Shown here one piece after another: positions 1 to 9,017 of a stretch of DNA of 64,000 nt (position 1 is its first letter; each line of letters opens with the position of its first letter). The notes beneath the pieces were generated by a model. That model made no database searches, was not told the DNA's origin, and saw only the letters and a program-made list of their open reading frames with translations. The stretch lies in contig NZ_SNWR01000001.1 of the NCBI RefSeq assembly GCF_004362215.1, forward strand, positions 4,570,001 to 4,634,000. The letters run 5' to 3'. Both the position numbers and the translations under genes were made by a program. The DNA comes from Paractinoplanes brasiliensis. GTDB taxonomy: Bacteria; Actinomycetota; Actinomycetes; Mycobacteriales; Micromonosporaceae.

Positions 1-94
1 GAACGGCCTGTTCAGTACCTGTGTCAACCGTTTCCAGATTGGCCCCGTCAAGCGGAATGAAGTCGCCGGACGGGTCGGCGCTGCCGGGCGTCAT
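1..94 (-). CDS. N-terminus of an unidentified protein, cut by the window edge
   Basis: On the minus strand an ATG overlaps the TGA of the upstream hydrolase gene as ATGA, the usual sign of translational coupling. An open frame then continues for 31 residues to the window edge. It begins MTPGSADPSGDFIPLDG and is rich in Asp, Gly and Thr, unlike the Pro/Thr tail encoded just before it. No family can be named from so short a piece. The tight overlap and the lack of stops are the only support. Confidence 0.4.
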   Translation of the reverse strand, partial: MTPGSADPSGDFIPLDGANLETVDTGTEQAV

Positions 95-1860
95 TGTCCC
101 ATTCGTGCTGTGGGGTGGGGTGGTGGCTTTCGGTTGGGTGGGGGTGTGGGGCGTGGTTGGTGGGCTGGTGTTGCTGGGTGGGGTGGTGGTGTTCGGTTGG
201 GTGGGGTGTGGGGCGTGGTTGGTGGGCTGGTGTTGCTGGGTGGGGTGGTGGTGTTCGGTTGGGTGGGGGCGTCGGGCGCGGCTGGCGCGCTGGTGTCGCC
301 CGGCGGGGTGGCGACGTCCGTTCGGGCGGCGGTGGTTGTCGCGTTCGCGCTGTGCGGTGGGGTGCTGTGGCCTGGTTCGGTGGGGGTGCTTGGTTGATCG
401 GGGGCGCCGGGCGCGACTGATGCGTTCACGCCGTCGGTCAATGCGGCGACACCCCGTGCCTCGTGCGAGATGTCGCTTCGCGCGGTGCCTGTGTGCGGGG
501 GCGTGCCGACCGGGGCGCCGCCGGAAACAGGTTGGTCAGTGGTGGCATCACGGGGTGGCTGCTCGGTGGCGGGCCGGATCAGGGCGTTGGTCGGCGGGGC
601 AGGGGCGGGCTCATGAGTGAGCGACTCGCTGCTGTTGGGGCGCGCACTCCCGCTGCGGACTCCGGGCTGGGCCGCGGGTGTGGGGTCGGGCCGCGATGAG
701 GACGGGGTGGATCCGGCCGGGGTGGGGTCTGTCTCCAGGGGCGGATCGGTGGGGTTGGCGGACAGGGTCAGGGTTTGGTCAGCGTGCAGTTGGAAGACGG
801 CGGGAGCCGACGGAGGCGGCCAGGCGGCGAGTTCGTGCCAGCGGCGTTCCCCGGTGCGGAAGACGCGGACCGGGGATTTGCGGCTCGCGGGGCCGTCGGC
901 CAGGTGTTCGTCGAGCCAGGACAGGCTTTCCCGGGCCAGGGTGGCCGCGCCCTGCACGCCCAGTTGCAGGTGGGTCCAGGGGCCGACGGTCAGGCCCACG
1001 TCCACGTTGCGGGCCTGCAGGGCCGCGTACTGCTGCAGTGACTGGTCGAGGAACAGGTCCTGCCAGCCGCTGATGATCAGGGTCGGGGTGGTGACCGTGG
1101 TCAGGGCGTCGCCGGCTCGGTAGGGCCGCCACCACGGGTCGTCGCCGTCGGGGTGGGAGAGCCAGTCGCGATACCAGGGTGCACGACCGCGCAGCACGGG
1201 GTCGGCCGCGTCGGGCAGGGGCACTCCTTCGAGCGCGGGGCGCAGGCGACGTCCGGCCGAGACGCTGTTCAGCAGGCGGCGCAGCAGGCCACCGTCCTCC
1301 TGACGGGCGATCATGTCGCTCCAGCCGAGGAAGTCGCCGAGCGTGAACGCGCCAGTGCCGAAGACGGCTTCGCGGAAGTCGTGCGGTCCGACATAGACGA
1401 CGGCAGTCCGCAATTCCGGCGGCGGGTCCTGCAACAGCGCCCACTGCGTCCAGCCGAGGTAGGAGGCGCCGAGCGTGGCCAGCCGCCCGTCGAACCAGGG
1501 CTGTTCCCGCAGCCAGGCCACCGTGTCGTGGCCGTCCTCGGCCTCCTGCGCCATCGGCACGAAACGGCCGCCCGATCCGAACGTGCCCCGGACGCTCTGC
1601 AGGATCACGTGATAGCCGCGCGCCGCGAACAGCCTCCCGTTCAGTGCCGACGCGGGAAACCCACGCCCGTACGGGGTCCGCATCAGGACCGTCCCGCGCG
1701 GCCGGGCGGTCACCGGGGCGAAATGGTCAGCCACCAGCACCACGCCGTCGCGCATCGGGATGCGGGCCGTCGCCACCACGTAGTCGTTCGCCGCGGGACC
1801 CTGCCGGACAAGGCGGGACAGCGCCGCGTCGGCGAGGCGTTGCCGGATCGAGTTGGCCAT
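91..1860 (-). CDS. CocE/NonD-type alpha/beta hydrolase (peptidase S15 family) with long Pro/Thr-rich C-terminal tail
   Basis: A 589-residue serine hydrolase of the X-Pro dipeptidyl-peptidase/cocaine esterase family, expected to hydrolyse acyl or peptide bonds. The nucleophile motif GASYLG carries Ser133. Asp268 in SGWQDLF and His297 in GPWTHLQ complete the expected triad. I chose the ATG at 1860 because AAGGAG lies just upstream; a longer start adds 13 unlikely residues. Family members end in a C-terminal jelly-roll domain (PepX_C). Here that domain begins (about residues 328-370) but stops near a DPTPAG segment, and about 210 residues of Pro/Thr/Ala-rich low-complexity sequence follow. The last part is encoded by 62-63 bp repeats, so part of the tail is read in shifted frames of the same repeat. 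No signal peptide is evident. The hydrolase call is firm; the integrity of the C-terminus is doubtful. Confidence 0.85.
   Translation of the reverse strand: MANSIRQRLADAALSRLVRQGPAANDYVVATARIPMRDGVVLVADHFAPVTARPRGTVLMRTPYGRGFPASALNGRLFAARGYHVILQSVRGTFGSGGRFVPMAQEAEDGHDTVAWLREQPWFDGRLATLGASYLGWTQWALLQDPPPELRTAVVYVGPHDFREAVFGTGAFTLGDFLGWSDMIARQEDGGLLRRLLNSVSAGRRLRPALEGVPLPDAADPVLRGRAPWYRDWLSHPDGDDPWWRPYRAGDALTTVTTPTLIISGWQDLFLDQSLQQYAALQARNVDVGLTVGPWTHLQLGVQGAATLARESLSWLDEHLADGPASRKSPVRVFRTGERRWHELAAWPPPSAPAVFQLHADQTLTLSANPTDPPLETDPTPAGSTPSSSRPDPTPAAQPGVRSGSARPNSSESLTHEPAPAPPTNALIRPATEQPPRDATTDQPVSGGAPVGTPPHTGTARSDISHEARGVAALTDGVNASVAPGAPDQPSTPTEPGHSTPPHSANATTTAARTDVATPPGDTSAPAAPDAPTQPNTTTPPSNTSPPTTPHTPPNRTPPPHPATPAHQPRPTPPPNRKPPPHPTARMGQ
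117..345. repeat. G-rich tandem repeat, period 62-63 bp, inside the hydrolase tail
   Basis: Copies begin at 117, 180, 242 and 305 with the word GGGGTGG. The first two are almost identical and the later two diverge. Periods are 63, 62 and 63. The 1-bp difference lies in a G run (five versus four G), so the coding frame shifts between copies. The length difference looks like slippage in a homopolymer, or a sequencing error in it. Confidence 0.85.
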
Positions 1861-1965
1861 GCCGCTCCTTGATCGAATACGCGGGTAAACAAGAAACAAT
1901 GCCGGAATGTGAAAGCGAGCGCGATTCGAACCGTACTCGGATGTGCGATTTCCCGGCCGGGTTGG

Positions 1966-1977
1966 CAGACTGCCACG
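1966..1977 (+). promoter_or_regulatory. Candidate -10 element for a leaderless kinase mRNA
   Basis: CAGACT at 1966-1971 is followed by exactly 6 nt and then the GTG at 1978. No Shine-Dalgarno sequence is present. The same spacing occurs at six other starts in this window. Confidence 0.45.
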
Positions 1978-3597
1978 GTGGAAGTTCGGCAGGCGCTCGG
2001 CGGCCGTTACACATTGTTGAGTGAACTCGGCAATGGCGGCATGGCTGTGGTGTGGCGTGCCCGCGACGAGGTGCTCGGCCGCCCGGTCGCGGTCAAGGTG
2101 CTCGCCGGCCGTTTTGCCGGTGACCCACAGTCACGGGCCCGCATTCGTGACGAGGCCCGGGCGGCGGCCGCGCTCTCCCACCCCAACATCGCGCAGGTCT
2201 ACGACTACGGCGAGGCCGACGACCTGCCGTACGTGGTGATGGAGCTGATCAACGGCCCGACGCTGCAGCAGCGGGTGTCGTCCGGGCCGTTGCCGCCACG
2301 CACGATCTTCCGTGTCTGCGGTGAGGTGGCCGCCGCGCTGGCCGCCGCCCACGAGGACGGACTGGTCCACCGCGACATCAAGATGGCGAACATCATGATC
2401 GCGCCGTCCGGCGTCAAGGTGGTGGATTTCGGCATCGCGGCCGTGGCCGGTCCCGCCGCCCCCGAGGACATGCTGGTCGGCACCCCGGCCTACCTGGCGC
2501 CCGAGCGGCTCACCGGCGACGCGGTCGAGCCCGCCTCCGACGTCTACGCGCTCGGCGTGCTGCTCTATCGGCTGCTGGCGCACGAGTCACCGTGGACGGT
2601 CGAGAGCACCACCCAGATGCTGCAGGCCCACGTCTATGTTGAGCCCGAGCCGCTGCCCGATCTGCCCGGTGTGCCCGCCGCGGTGGCCGAGCTCGTCCAC
2701 GCCTGTCTGCTCAAGGATCCCGCCGAGCGGCCCAGCGCGAGCGAGGTGTCGGCCACGCTGGCCGACGCGGCCGAGGCGGCGTCGGTTGCCGACCCCGTAC
2801 GCGATCACAACGAGCCCACCGAGTTCCGCGTGTCCCGTCCCGTCCCCCCGGTCGAGCCCCCGCGCTACGCGGCCCGGCCGGAGGAGGCGGTGCGCGGCAA
2901 CATGCCCGGTAACCTGCCGACCGGCCCGGCCCGCAACTCGGCGTGGCCGGCCACCGTGGTCGACCGGCCAGTTCGCGCGTCGCGGCGACGGCCCAATGCG
3001 CTCGGGGGCCTGCTCTCCGGCGTACGGGGGAAATATGTCCTTGCCGGTGGCGTCGCTGTCGTGATCATCGCCGGGTTGCTGGCGTGGCTGCTCGGCGGCA
3101 ACCCCGAAGCGACCGGAAAGCAGCAGGTCGCCGCCCCACCGGCCGCCCCCGGAGCGGTCGTGACCAGCGTGGCCGCCGTCCCCACGGATCCCGCCCGCGG
3201 CGACCGCCCGATCTCCGGCGCGACCGGCCTGCCCGGCCCCGGTCCGATCATCGCCAGCGGACCGGCGGCGTCCGTGGTCCCCTCCGAACCGCCGGCGGTC
3301 TCGCCCAGCGTGATCGAGGGGCCCGAACCCAGCCCTTCCACAGTCGTGTCGCCCTCGGCGCCGGTGGCCCCGGCGGGCAAACGGCTCGACTCCCCGGGGG
3401 GCGCCGTCTTCGCGGTCTGCGACCAGGGCAAGGCGACGCTGACCGGGTACGAACCGGCCGACGGTTTCACCGCCCAGCCGATCGAACCGGGCCCGGCCTT
3501 CACCGCGCGGGTGATGTTCAACGGGGCGCAGAACAACTACCGGGTGGCCGTGACGTGTGTCGGGCCGACGCCGACGCGTGTGGTGCTACCGCTGTGA
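1978..3597 (+). CDS. Membrane-anchored Ser/Thr protein kinase (PknB/Hanks type)
   Basis: A 539-residue Hanks-type kinase that phosphorylates Ser/Thr on protein targets at the membrane. The kinase domain spans residues 10-265, with glycine loop GNGGMAVV, Lys40 in VAVKVL, HRD at 131-133, DFG at 150-152 and APE at 174-176. A Pro-rich linker leads to one transmembrane helix (about 353-373). A Pro/Ser-rich extracellular stretch follows, then a compact 60-residue end with two cysteines. There are no PASTA repeats, so the sensor differs from PknB. I chose the GTG at 1978 because the kinase fold starts right after it and a -10-like CAGACT sits 6 nt upstream. An upstream in-frame GTG at 1909 would add 23 residues. 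The gene is divergent from the hydrolase. Confidence 0.9.
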   Translation: MEVRQALGGRYTLLSELGNGGMAVVWRARDEVLGRPVAVKVLAGRFAGDPQSRARIRDEARAAAALSHPNIAQVYDYGEADDLPYVVMELINGPTLQQRVSSGPLPPRTIFRVCGEVAAALAAAHEDGLVHRDIKMANIMIAPSGVKVVDFGIAAVAGPAAPEDMLVGTPAYLAPERLTGDAVEPASDVYALGVLLYRLLAHESPWTVESTTQMLQAHVYVEPEPLPDLPGVPAAVAELVHACLLKDPAERPSASEVSATLADAAEAASVADPVRDHNEPTEFRVSRPVPPVEPPRYAARPEEAVRGNMPGNLPTGPARNSAWPATVVDRPVRASRRRPNALGGLLSGVRGKYVLAGGVAVVIIAGLLAWLLGGNPEATGKQQVAAPPAAPGAVVTSVAAVPTDPARGDRPISGATGLPGPGPIIASGPAASVVPSEPPAVSPSVIEGPEPSPSTVVSPSAPVAPAGKRLDSPGGAVFAVCDQGKATLTGYEPADGFTAQPIEPGPAFTARVMFNGAQNNYRVAVTCVGPTPTRVVLPL

Positions 3598-3688
3598 TCC
3601 CGCTGCGATCCGCGGCACGCTGCGGTTATCGAGCCCGCCGACAGGGGTAGACAGCCCTCGGCAGAGGCCGGCAGCGAAGGGGAACGAC

Positions 3689-4003
3689 ATGACCAGGGAC
3701 AATGTGAACACCGAGGCGGCCGAGGGCGACCGCGACCGCCGGTTCCACTCCAGCGCCCCCGCCCACCTCGACGACGACGAGCTGGCTCGCCGCACCGAGG
3801 CGGCGCGGGCCGAGGCCGGGGTGACCGACTACGACCGCGGTGACGTGCCGTCGGCCACCGACGAGCCGGTGCCGTACGACCCGGACGCCGACCTCGTCGA
3901 GCAGGACATCGAAAGCGTCACCGCCCGGCAGGAGGCCGAGGGCGAGAACGTGCCGCTCAGCGAGGACAACCCGTTCCCGCCCACCCGGTACGCGGCGGAG
4001 TAG
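3689..4003 (+). CDS. Small acidic conserved hypothetical protein
   Basis: A 104-residue protein, very rich in Asp and Glu, with no membrane segment or recognisable domain. It starts at an ATG preceded by AAGGGGA at good spacing, which argues that it is expressed. The composition (ADEAR-rich, with a PFPPTRY-like end) suggests a soluble, partly disordered protein. It lies 91 bp downstream of the kinase on the same strand and converges with the LuxR gene. A link to the kinase, for instance as a substrate, would be speculation. Confidence 0.65.
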   Translation: MTRDNVNTEAAEGDRDRRFHSSAPAHLDDDELARRTEAARAEAGVTDYDRGDVPSATDEPVPYDPDADLVEQDIESVTARQEAEGENVPLSEDNPFPPTRYAAE

Positions 4004-4092
4004 CCCACCGGCCGTGTTCCCGGCAGGTCCCACCCGGAACGAACGATGACACCGGTTGCCCGCGAAAGGCCGAGCGGGACAGCAACGAACCG

Positions 4093-6687
4093 TCAGAGCA
4101 GTTCCAGCTGCCGGGCACGGAACACCGCCTCGCGGCGGCGGCCGACGGCCAGCTTGCGATAGATGGCGGCGAGGTGAGTCTTGACCGTGTTCACCGACAG
4201 GCACAGCTCCTCGGCGATCTCGGCGGTCGACATGCTCGTCGCCATCAGCCGCAGCACGGCCTGCTCACGGTAGGTCAGAGCGTCCGGAAGGGTCTCCGCT
4301 TCGGGGAACGCCGGATCGGGGTGCGGTACCCCCGTGATCGGCGCCGGCCACCGGGCCCTCAGCGTCCCGTGCCGGTTGAGCACCGGTTTCAGGTCGGGGG
4401 TGGCCCGGACGAACGGCAGCACGAACTCGCCGTCCGCGAGCTGCAGCGCACGGTCGAGCAGTTCGGCGGTGCGACCCTCCTCGCCGCGGCGATGCGCGAT
4501 CTCGGCATCGCAGAGCGCCGCGTCGACCATCAGCAGGCGATCGACGTACGGGCTCGGGGTGGTGATCACCGTACGGACGGAGGCCGCCGCCCGATCCAGC
4601 TCGCCGAGCGCCAGATACGCCCGCGCGGCGGCGACCTGGGCGACCAGCCCTTCCGCCGTGTCGCGGTGGGGATGCAGGCGCTGCAACGCCGAGCGCGGCC
4701 GGCCGAGGGCGGTGTCGATCTCGGCCAGCTCACGATCGCGGACCACGCCGAACAAGCCGACCGCCGTCCGGTTCACCGCCGGGTCGTCGCGAAGCAGCGC
4801 CTGGGCCTGCGCGAGCTCGCCCCGCGCGGCCAGCAGGGTCGCCTGCGCGTACGCCATCGCGGCCGCCTGACCGATACCGGCGTGCACCGGACCGGCGGCG
4901 CGCGCCCGGCGCAGAGCCCGGTCCATCTCGGTCAGATTTCCCCGCACGTGGGCCCGGCGGGCGACGGCGAGATCCAGAATCACCGGCCGGGCCAGCTCAC
5001 GATCGCCGGCCAGCAACACCTCCGCCTGATCGATGGCCTCGTCGGCGTGCCGGGGACGTGCCGAAACGCTCACGTACGCGATCAGGGAAAGCGCCGCGAG
5101 CCGTACGACCGGTGTCTCGTCCGGCGGCAGGGCAGCCATCGCCCGCCGCAGCAGCTGATCCACCTCGGTCACCCGGCCGGCACCCAACCGGGCGCGGGCC
5201 TGAGCGAGCAGAGCACTGGACCGCAGGCCCGGCACGGCCTCCACCGACGTCCGCAGATCCTCGTCGGCGAGCAGGCGTGTGGCGGCGACGTCGACCGCGC
5301 CGAAGTCCGCGAGCTTTTCACCCAGCATCATCTCGGCCACCAGGGCGGTGACCGTCAGCTCGGGATCATGATCGATCGGCAGACGACCGGGTACGGCGTA
5401 CCGGCCCTCGGCCGACGCCGCGTCCACGGTCAGCGCCTCGATCGCCCGCCGGGTCACCTCGAACTCGGCCAGCTCGTCGGGCGAGGCTCCGTCCGGTGGC
5501 GGGCCCGGGTGCACCTCCGTCGGGCCGAGATCCTGGTGGCCGACGAACGCGTACGCGAGCCCGCCGTGCGCCAGTACCGACCGGATCGCGGCGCCGTCAC
5601 CGGCCCGTACGCTCCAGTGCAGCGCCCGCGGCACGTCACCCTGCTCGCGGTACCAGGCGGAGGCTCGGGCGTACTGCTCCTGCTGGGCCCCGGGTGACTG
5701 GCTGCGGGCCAGCTGCCGCAACATCTCCCGGAACAGCGGGTGGTAGCGGAACGTGATGCGTTCCGGATCCACCGGGATGACGAACGAGTTCGTCCGGGCC
5801 AGCGCCGTGAGCACTGAACGACAGTCCGGCACGCCGGTGACCGCGTCGGCCAGCGGACCGGTCACGTCGTCGAGGAAACTGGTGCGGATCAGCAACGACT
5901 GGGTCTGCTCGGGCAGGGCGGTGAGCACCTCCTCGGTCAGGTACTCGCCGATGCTGCCCTCGTCCATGGCCAGCAACGCGACGAATCCTTTCGGCTGCTC
6001 GTCGTCGACCATCCGCATCGCCGCGAGCCGCACCCCGGCCGGCCAGCCCTCGGTGCGTGCCTCCAGCGTCCGCACTTCCTCGTCCGGCAAACGGACGCCG
6101 TGCCGCTCGAGGAGGTCCCGCACCTCCGTCGTGGTCATCGCGAGATCGGCGGCGCGCAACTCCTTGACCAGTCCGGCCAGCCGGTAACGGTGCAGCGGCA
6201 GCAACGGGTCGTTGCGGGCGGCGAGAATCAGCTGGATGTGGTGGGGCCACCGCAGGATGATCCGGTCCAGGCCGGCCACGATTTCCGGGTGGGTCAGCAT
6301 GTGCGCGTCGTCGAGCACGATCACCGGGCGGGCGGGTGGCTCGGTGAAGCTCCGGAGCACCGAGTCGACCAGCTCGACCGTGCCGTCGGGGAACCAGGCC
6401 GAGGCCGGATAGCTCTGGCCGGCAGCTCGGCCGGCCTCGAGGAACAGTTGCCAGAAACGGCGGGGGTTGTTGTCCGACGGGGTCAGGGCCAGCCACGCCA
6501 CCGACTCGTCACGCCGGCGGGCCCATTCGCTGAGCAGCACAGTCTTGCCGGTGCCGGCACCCGCCGACAGCACCGTGAGCGCCGCAGGCGCCGCCTGATC
6601 GAGACGGTCGAGCAGGCGCGGCCGGGACAGGTGCTGTGGTGGCAGAGGCGGTACCAGGAAACGCGGATCATCCAGTCCTGTGTGCAT
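4093..6687 (-). CDS. Large LuxR-family (MalT-like, LAL-type) transcriptional regulator
   Basis: An 864-residue STAND-type regulator. The N-terminal ATPase has Walker A GAGTGKT (43-49) and Walker B VIVLDDAH (about 122-129). A long alpha-helical, TPR-like middle region follows. The C-terminal LuxR helix-turn-helix (about 800-860) contains the typical LTYREQAVLRLMA and SVNTVKTHLAAIYRKL segments. Such proteins bind ATP and an inducer, oligomerise and activate nearby promoters. A G-rich SD-like stretch precedes the ATG. The gene is divergent from the HdeD-type gene across a 312-bp gap, which makes that gene a possible but unproven target. Confidence 0.9.
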   Translation of the reverse strand: MHTGLDDPRFLVPPLPPQHLSRPRLLDRLDQAAPAALTVLSAGAGTGKTVLLSEWARRRDESVAWLALTPSDNNPRRFWQLFLEAGRAAGQSYPASAWFPDGTVELVDSVLRSFTEPPARPVIVLDDAHMLTHPEIVAGLDRIILRWPHHIQLILAARNDPLLPLHRYRLAGLVKELRAADLAMTTTEVRDLLERHGVRLPDEEVRTLEARTEGWPAGVRLAAMRMVDDEQPKGFVALLAMDEGSIGEYLTEEVLTALPEQTQSLLIRTSFLDDVTGPLADAVTGVPDCRSVLTALARTNSFVIPVDPERITFRYHPLFREMLRQLARSQSPGAQQEQYARASAWYREQGDVPRALHWSVRAGDGAAIRSVLAHGGLAYAFVGHQDLGPTEVHPGPPPDGASPDELAEFEVTRRAIEALTVDAASAEGRYAVPGRLPIDHDPELTVTALVAEMMLGEKLADFGAVDVAATRLLADEDLRTSVEAVPGLRSSALLAQARARLGAGRVTEVDQLLRRAMAALPPDETPVVRLAALSLIAYVSVSARPRHADEAIDQAEVLLAGDRELARPVILDLAVARRAHVRGNLTEMDRALRRARAAGPVHAGIGQAAAMAYAQATLLAARGELAQAQALLRDDPAVNRTAVGLFGVVRDRELAEIDTALGRPRSALQRLHPHRDTAEGLVAQVAAARAYLALGELDRAAASVRTVITTPSPYVDRLLMVDAALCDAEIAHRRGEEGRTAELLDRALQLADGEFVLPFVRATPDLKPVLNRHGTLRARWPAPITGVPHPDPAFPEAETLPDALTYREQAVLRLMATSMSTAEIAEELCLSVNTVKTHLAAIYRKLAVGRRREAVFRARQLELL

Positions 6688-6999
6688 AGAGCCCCCCGGT
6701 GCCGGCCGGTCGTTTCAAAGCGGCCCCCGACAGGCTCGGCACGTTAACAATCTAGCCTCAATGCCGCTCTCGGCATAGACACGGCGAACGCGGGCGAAAT
6801 AGTGGACCTTTCTCCACATGCGACGGTGTGTGACCCCGTACGGGGAACCAATCGCCCGCCTCGAGGGGCTGACTCCGGTGATCGACGGCCGGGCGCATGA
6901 GCCCGCACCCTGACGCGGCTCATTCGGATCGAGTGAGGCCAGGGCCCGGCGGAAGGCGCACAGTATCGGGCATCGTCCTCGACCACGCTGGAGGCCGCC
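6688..6999. promoter_or_regulatory. Divergent intergenic region between luxR-type gene and hdeD-type gene
   Basis: This 312-bp gap carries no gene I can support. It holds a short inverted repeat, GTGGA at 6802-6806 and TCCAC at 6813-6817, around a pyrimidine-rich core. It also has an AT-richer patch near 6742-6752 that could serve a minus-strand promoter. A GGAGG ribosome site sits just before 7000. Both flanking genes must be transcribed from here. Confidence 0.4.
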
Positions 7000-7578
7000 A
7001 TGTCCTCGCACACGCTTACCACCACCGCGGACACCGGTCATGAGAGCCGCTTCTGGTGGATGTCCGCGGTGCTCGGCATCCTCACGGTGGCCGTCGGCGT
7101 GGCCGCACTGGTCTGGCCGGAGGCGACCATCCGGGTGGTCGGCCTGTTGTTCGGCCTCAACCTGCTGGTCACGGGCCTGATCCGCGCCGGCCTGTGCCTG
7201 GTGGTGTCCTGGTACCCGGTGCTGTACAGGGTGCTCGGCGTGGTGTTCGGCGTCCTGAGCGCGATTGTCGGCATCATCTGCATGCGCAACGTCCTCGCGT
7301 CGGCCGTCCTGCTGATCGTCTTCGTCGCCATCGGCTGGCTGCTGGACGGCATCATCGAGCTTTCCTCCGCGCTGGCCGGGGCGCAGGACCCGCTGCGCAT
7401 GTGGCGCGCGGCGGCCGGTGCGGTCTATCTGCTCGCCGGCGTCGTGGTCCTGGTCTGGCCCGCCCTGAGCCTGCGGGTCTTCCTGGTGGTCGGCGCGGTG
7501 GCGTTGATCGTGGTCGGCATAGCGCAGGCCGCCGTCAGCCTCGGACTGGCCCGCGCCGCGCGCCGACCGGCGGGCTGA
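7000..7578 (+). CDS. HdeD family (DUF308) membrane protein
   Basis: A 192-residue integral membrane protein with about six hydrophobic helices arranged as an internal duplication, typical of the HdeD/DUF308 family. The E. coli namesake is linked to acid resistance, but the biochemical role is unknown. Repeated patterns of the form GLLFGLNLLVTGLIR and VVGAVALIVVGIAQ mark the helices. GGAGG precedes the ATG at good spacing. It may be controlled by the divergent LuxR-type regulator, though nothing in the sequence proves that. Confidence 0.8.
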   Translation: MSSHTLTTTADTGHESRFWWMSAVLGILTVAVGVAALVWPEATIRVVGLLFGLNLLVTGLIRAGLCLVVSWYPVLYRVLGVVFGVLSAIVGIICMRNVLASAVLLIVFVAIGWLLDGIIELSSALAGAQDPLRMWRAAAGAVYLLAGVVVLVWPALSLRVFLVVGAVALIVVGIAQAAVSLGLARAARRPAG

Positions 7579-7616
7579 GCCGAGCGGCGGCGCGGTTCGT
7601 CCCCACCGGAGGAGGA

Positions 7617-7740
7617 TCAGGAACCGCTGAGCTCGACGGCCGGTTCCTTTTCGTCCTCGGCCGACAGTGAGGTCTGCAGCACCTCGCCGCCGAACGGCTT
7701 CATCGCGGAGGCGAATTCACCCAGCAAGGGCGAGGTGGCC
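7617..7740 (-). pseudogene. Truncated remnant of a DUF1269-like membrane protein (C-terminus only)
   Basis: The minus strand encodes a terminal segment containing GEFASAMKPFGGEV and QTSLSAEDEKEP before a TGA. This resembles, from memory, the C-terminus of DUF1269 proteins. Upstream the frame runs into the start of the HtrA-type gene on the other strand and loses any resemblance to the family, and no start with a ribosome site is seen. The body of the gene appears to have been replaced or deleted. The assignment needs a database search. Confidence 0.4.
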
Positions 7741-7767
7741 GGCGGCGGGGCAGGTGAAAGTGAGCGG

Positions 7768-8886
7768 ATGGCCACCCCACCGATGACGAGCGCGGACACC
7801 GACGCCTCGGCGGCCGCGCCGAGGTCCACCCATGGCTCCCTTCCGATCAAGGCCCTGGCCGCGATCGGGGCCGGCATCGCGCTCGTCGCCGGGCTGCTGG
7901 GCGGCGCGGTCGTTTACTGGGCGGCCGGTGACGACGCCACATCCTCGTGTGCGGCCGCCTCGGTCGCCGACGATGTGCTGCCCTCGGTGGTCACGTTGCT
8001 GGTCTCGAGCGGGTCCGCCGGCGGCAACGGCAGCGGCGAGGTCATCCGCTCCGGTGGCTACATCCTCACCAACGACCACGTGATCTCCCCGGCCGGACCG
8101 TCCGGCACGATCGACGTGCTGTTCAGCGGTGGGCAGACCAGGCGCGCGACCGTGGTCGGCCGGGCACCCCGCGTGGATCTCGCGGTGGTCCGGGCCGACC
8201 TGCCGGAGGGCGTGCCGACGATCGAGCTGGGGCAGTCCGGACGGCTGCGGGTCGGGCAGCCGGTGGTGGCGCTCGGTTCGCCGCTCGGTCTCTCCGGCAC
8301 CGTGACCAGCGGAATCGTCAGTGCGCTGGGCCGCGATGTGCCGATTCCCGCCGAGGGTGGCCTGACCGCGGTGCTGCCGGGGGCGATCCAGACCGACGCG
8401 GCCATCAATCCCGGCAACTCGGGCGGGGCGCTGGTCGATTGCGCCGGCCGGCTGGTCGGGGTGAACACTGCGATCGCGACGGTGCCTACCGGGTCGGGGG
8501 AACCCGGCGGCGGCAGCGTGGGCATCGGTTTCGCCATTCCCGCCGACGAGGCGACAGTGGTTGCCAACCAGCTCATCGACCACGGCGCCTTCAGCCCTCC
8601 GTACGTGGGGGTGGCCGCGGTCCCGATCTCCCCGGTCCTGGCCGACCGGTTCGGCGTGCCCCACGGCCTGTACGTGCAGGCGGTCAGTCCCGGCGGTCCG
8701 GCGCAGCAGGCCGGTCTGCGACCCAGCGACGTCATCACCTCGGTCAACGGCCGGGAGATGACCGGCTCGGACAGCTTTTTCCTGGCGACGCTGACCGGCC
8801 GGCCGGGCGACCGGATTCCCGTCGAGTACGCCCGGGCCGGCGCCTCCGAGCGGACCACCCTCACCCTCGGCAGCAACCCACCGTGA
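7768..8886 (+). CDS. Trypsin-like serine protease with PDZ domain (HtrA/DegP type), membrane-anchored
   Basis: A 372-residue HtrA-family protease that degrades or processes misfolded extracytoplasmic proteins. A short N-terminus leads to one transmembrane helix (about 29-53). The protease domain carries His104 in TNDHVIS, Asp137 in RVDLAVV and Ser218 in NPGNSGGAL, a complete catalytic triad. A PDZ domain occupies about 275-372. The ATG at 7768 has an AGGTGA-like site 10 nt upstream. An upstream GTG at 7735 with AAGGG would add 11 residues and is a real alternative. Confidence 0.88.
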   Translation: MATPPMTSADTDASAAAPRSTHGSLPIKALAAIGAGIALVAGLLGGAVVYWAAGDDATSSCAAASVADDVLPSVVTLLVSSGSAGGNGSGEVIRSGGYILTNDHVISPAGPSGTIDVLFSGGQTRRATVVGRAPRVDLAVVRADLPEGVPTIELGQSGRLRVGQPVVALGSPLGLSGTVTSGIVSALGRDVPIPAEGGLTAVLPGAIQTDAAINPGNSGGALVDCAGRLVGVNTAIATVPTGSGEPGGGSVGIGFAIPADEATVVANQLIDHGAFSPPYVGVAAVPISPVLADRFGVPHGLYVQAVSPGGPAQQAGLRPSDVITSVNGREMTGSDSFFLATLTGRPGDRIPVEYARAGASERTTLTLGSNPP

Positions 8887-8903
8887 CCGCATGGTCGCCC
8901 GTT

Positions 8904-8920
8904 TCACCCTTCGAGGGTGA
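8904..8920 (+). terminator. Compact hairpin after the HtrA-type gene
   Basis: TCACCCT (8904-8910) and AGGGTGA (8914-8920) form a perfect 7-bp stem with a TCG loop, 17 bp after the stop codon. There is no T run, so termination activity is uncertain. Confidence 0.4.
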
Positions 8921-9017
8921 GGTCTTCCGTAAGGGCAGGCGCAACAGTCGACCATGACGTTCTCGGCGACGGCCGCCCTTGCCACCGCCGACTGCCGCGT
9001 TCCGCGAGGAGATCGCC

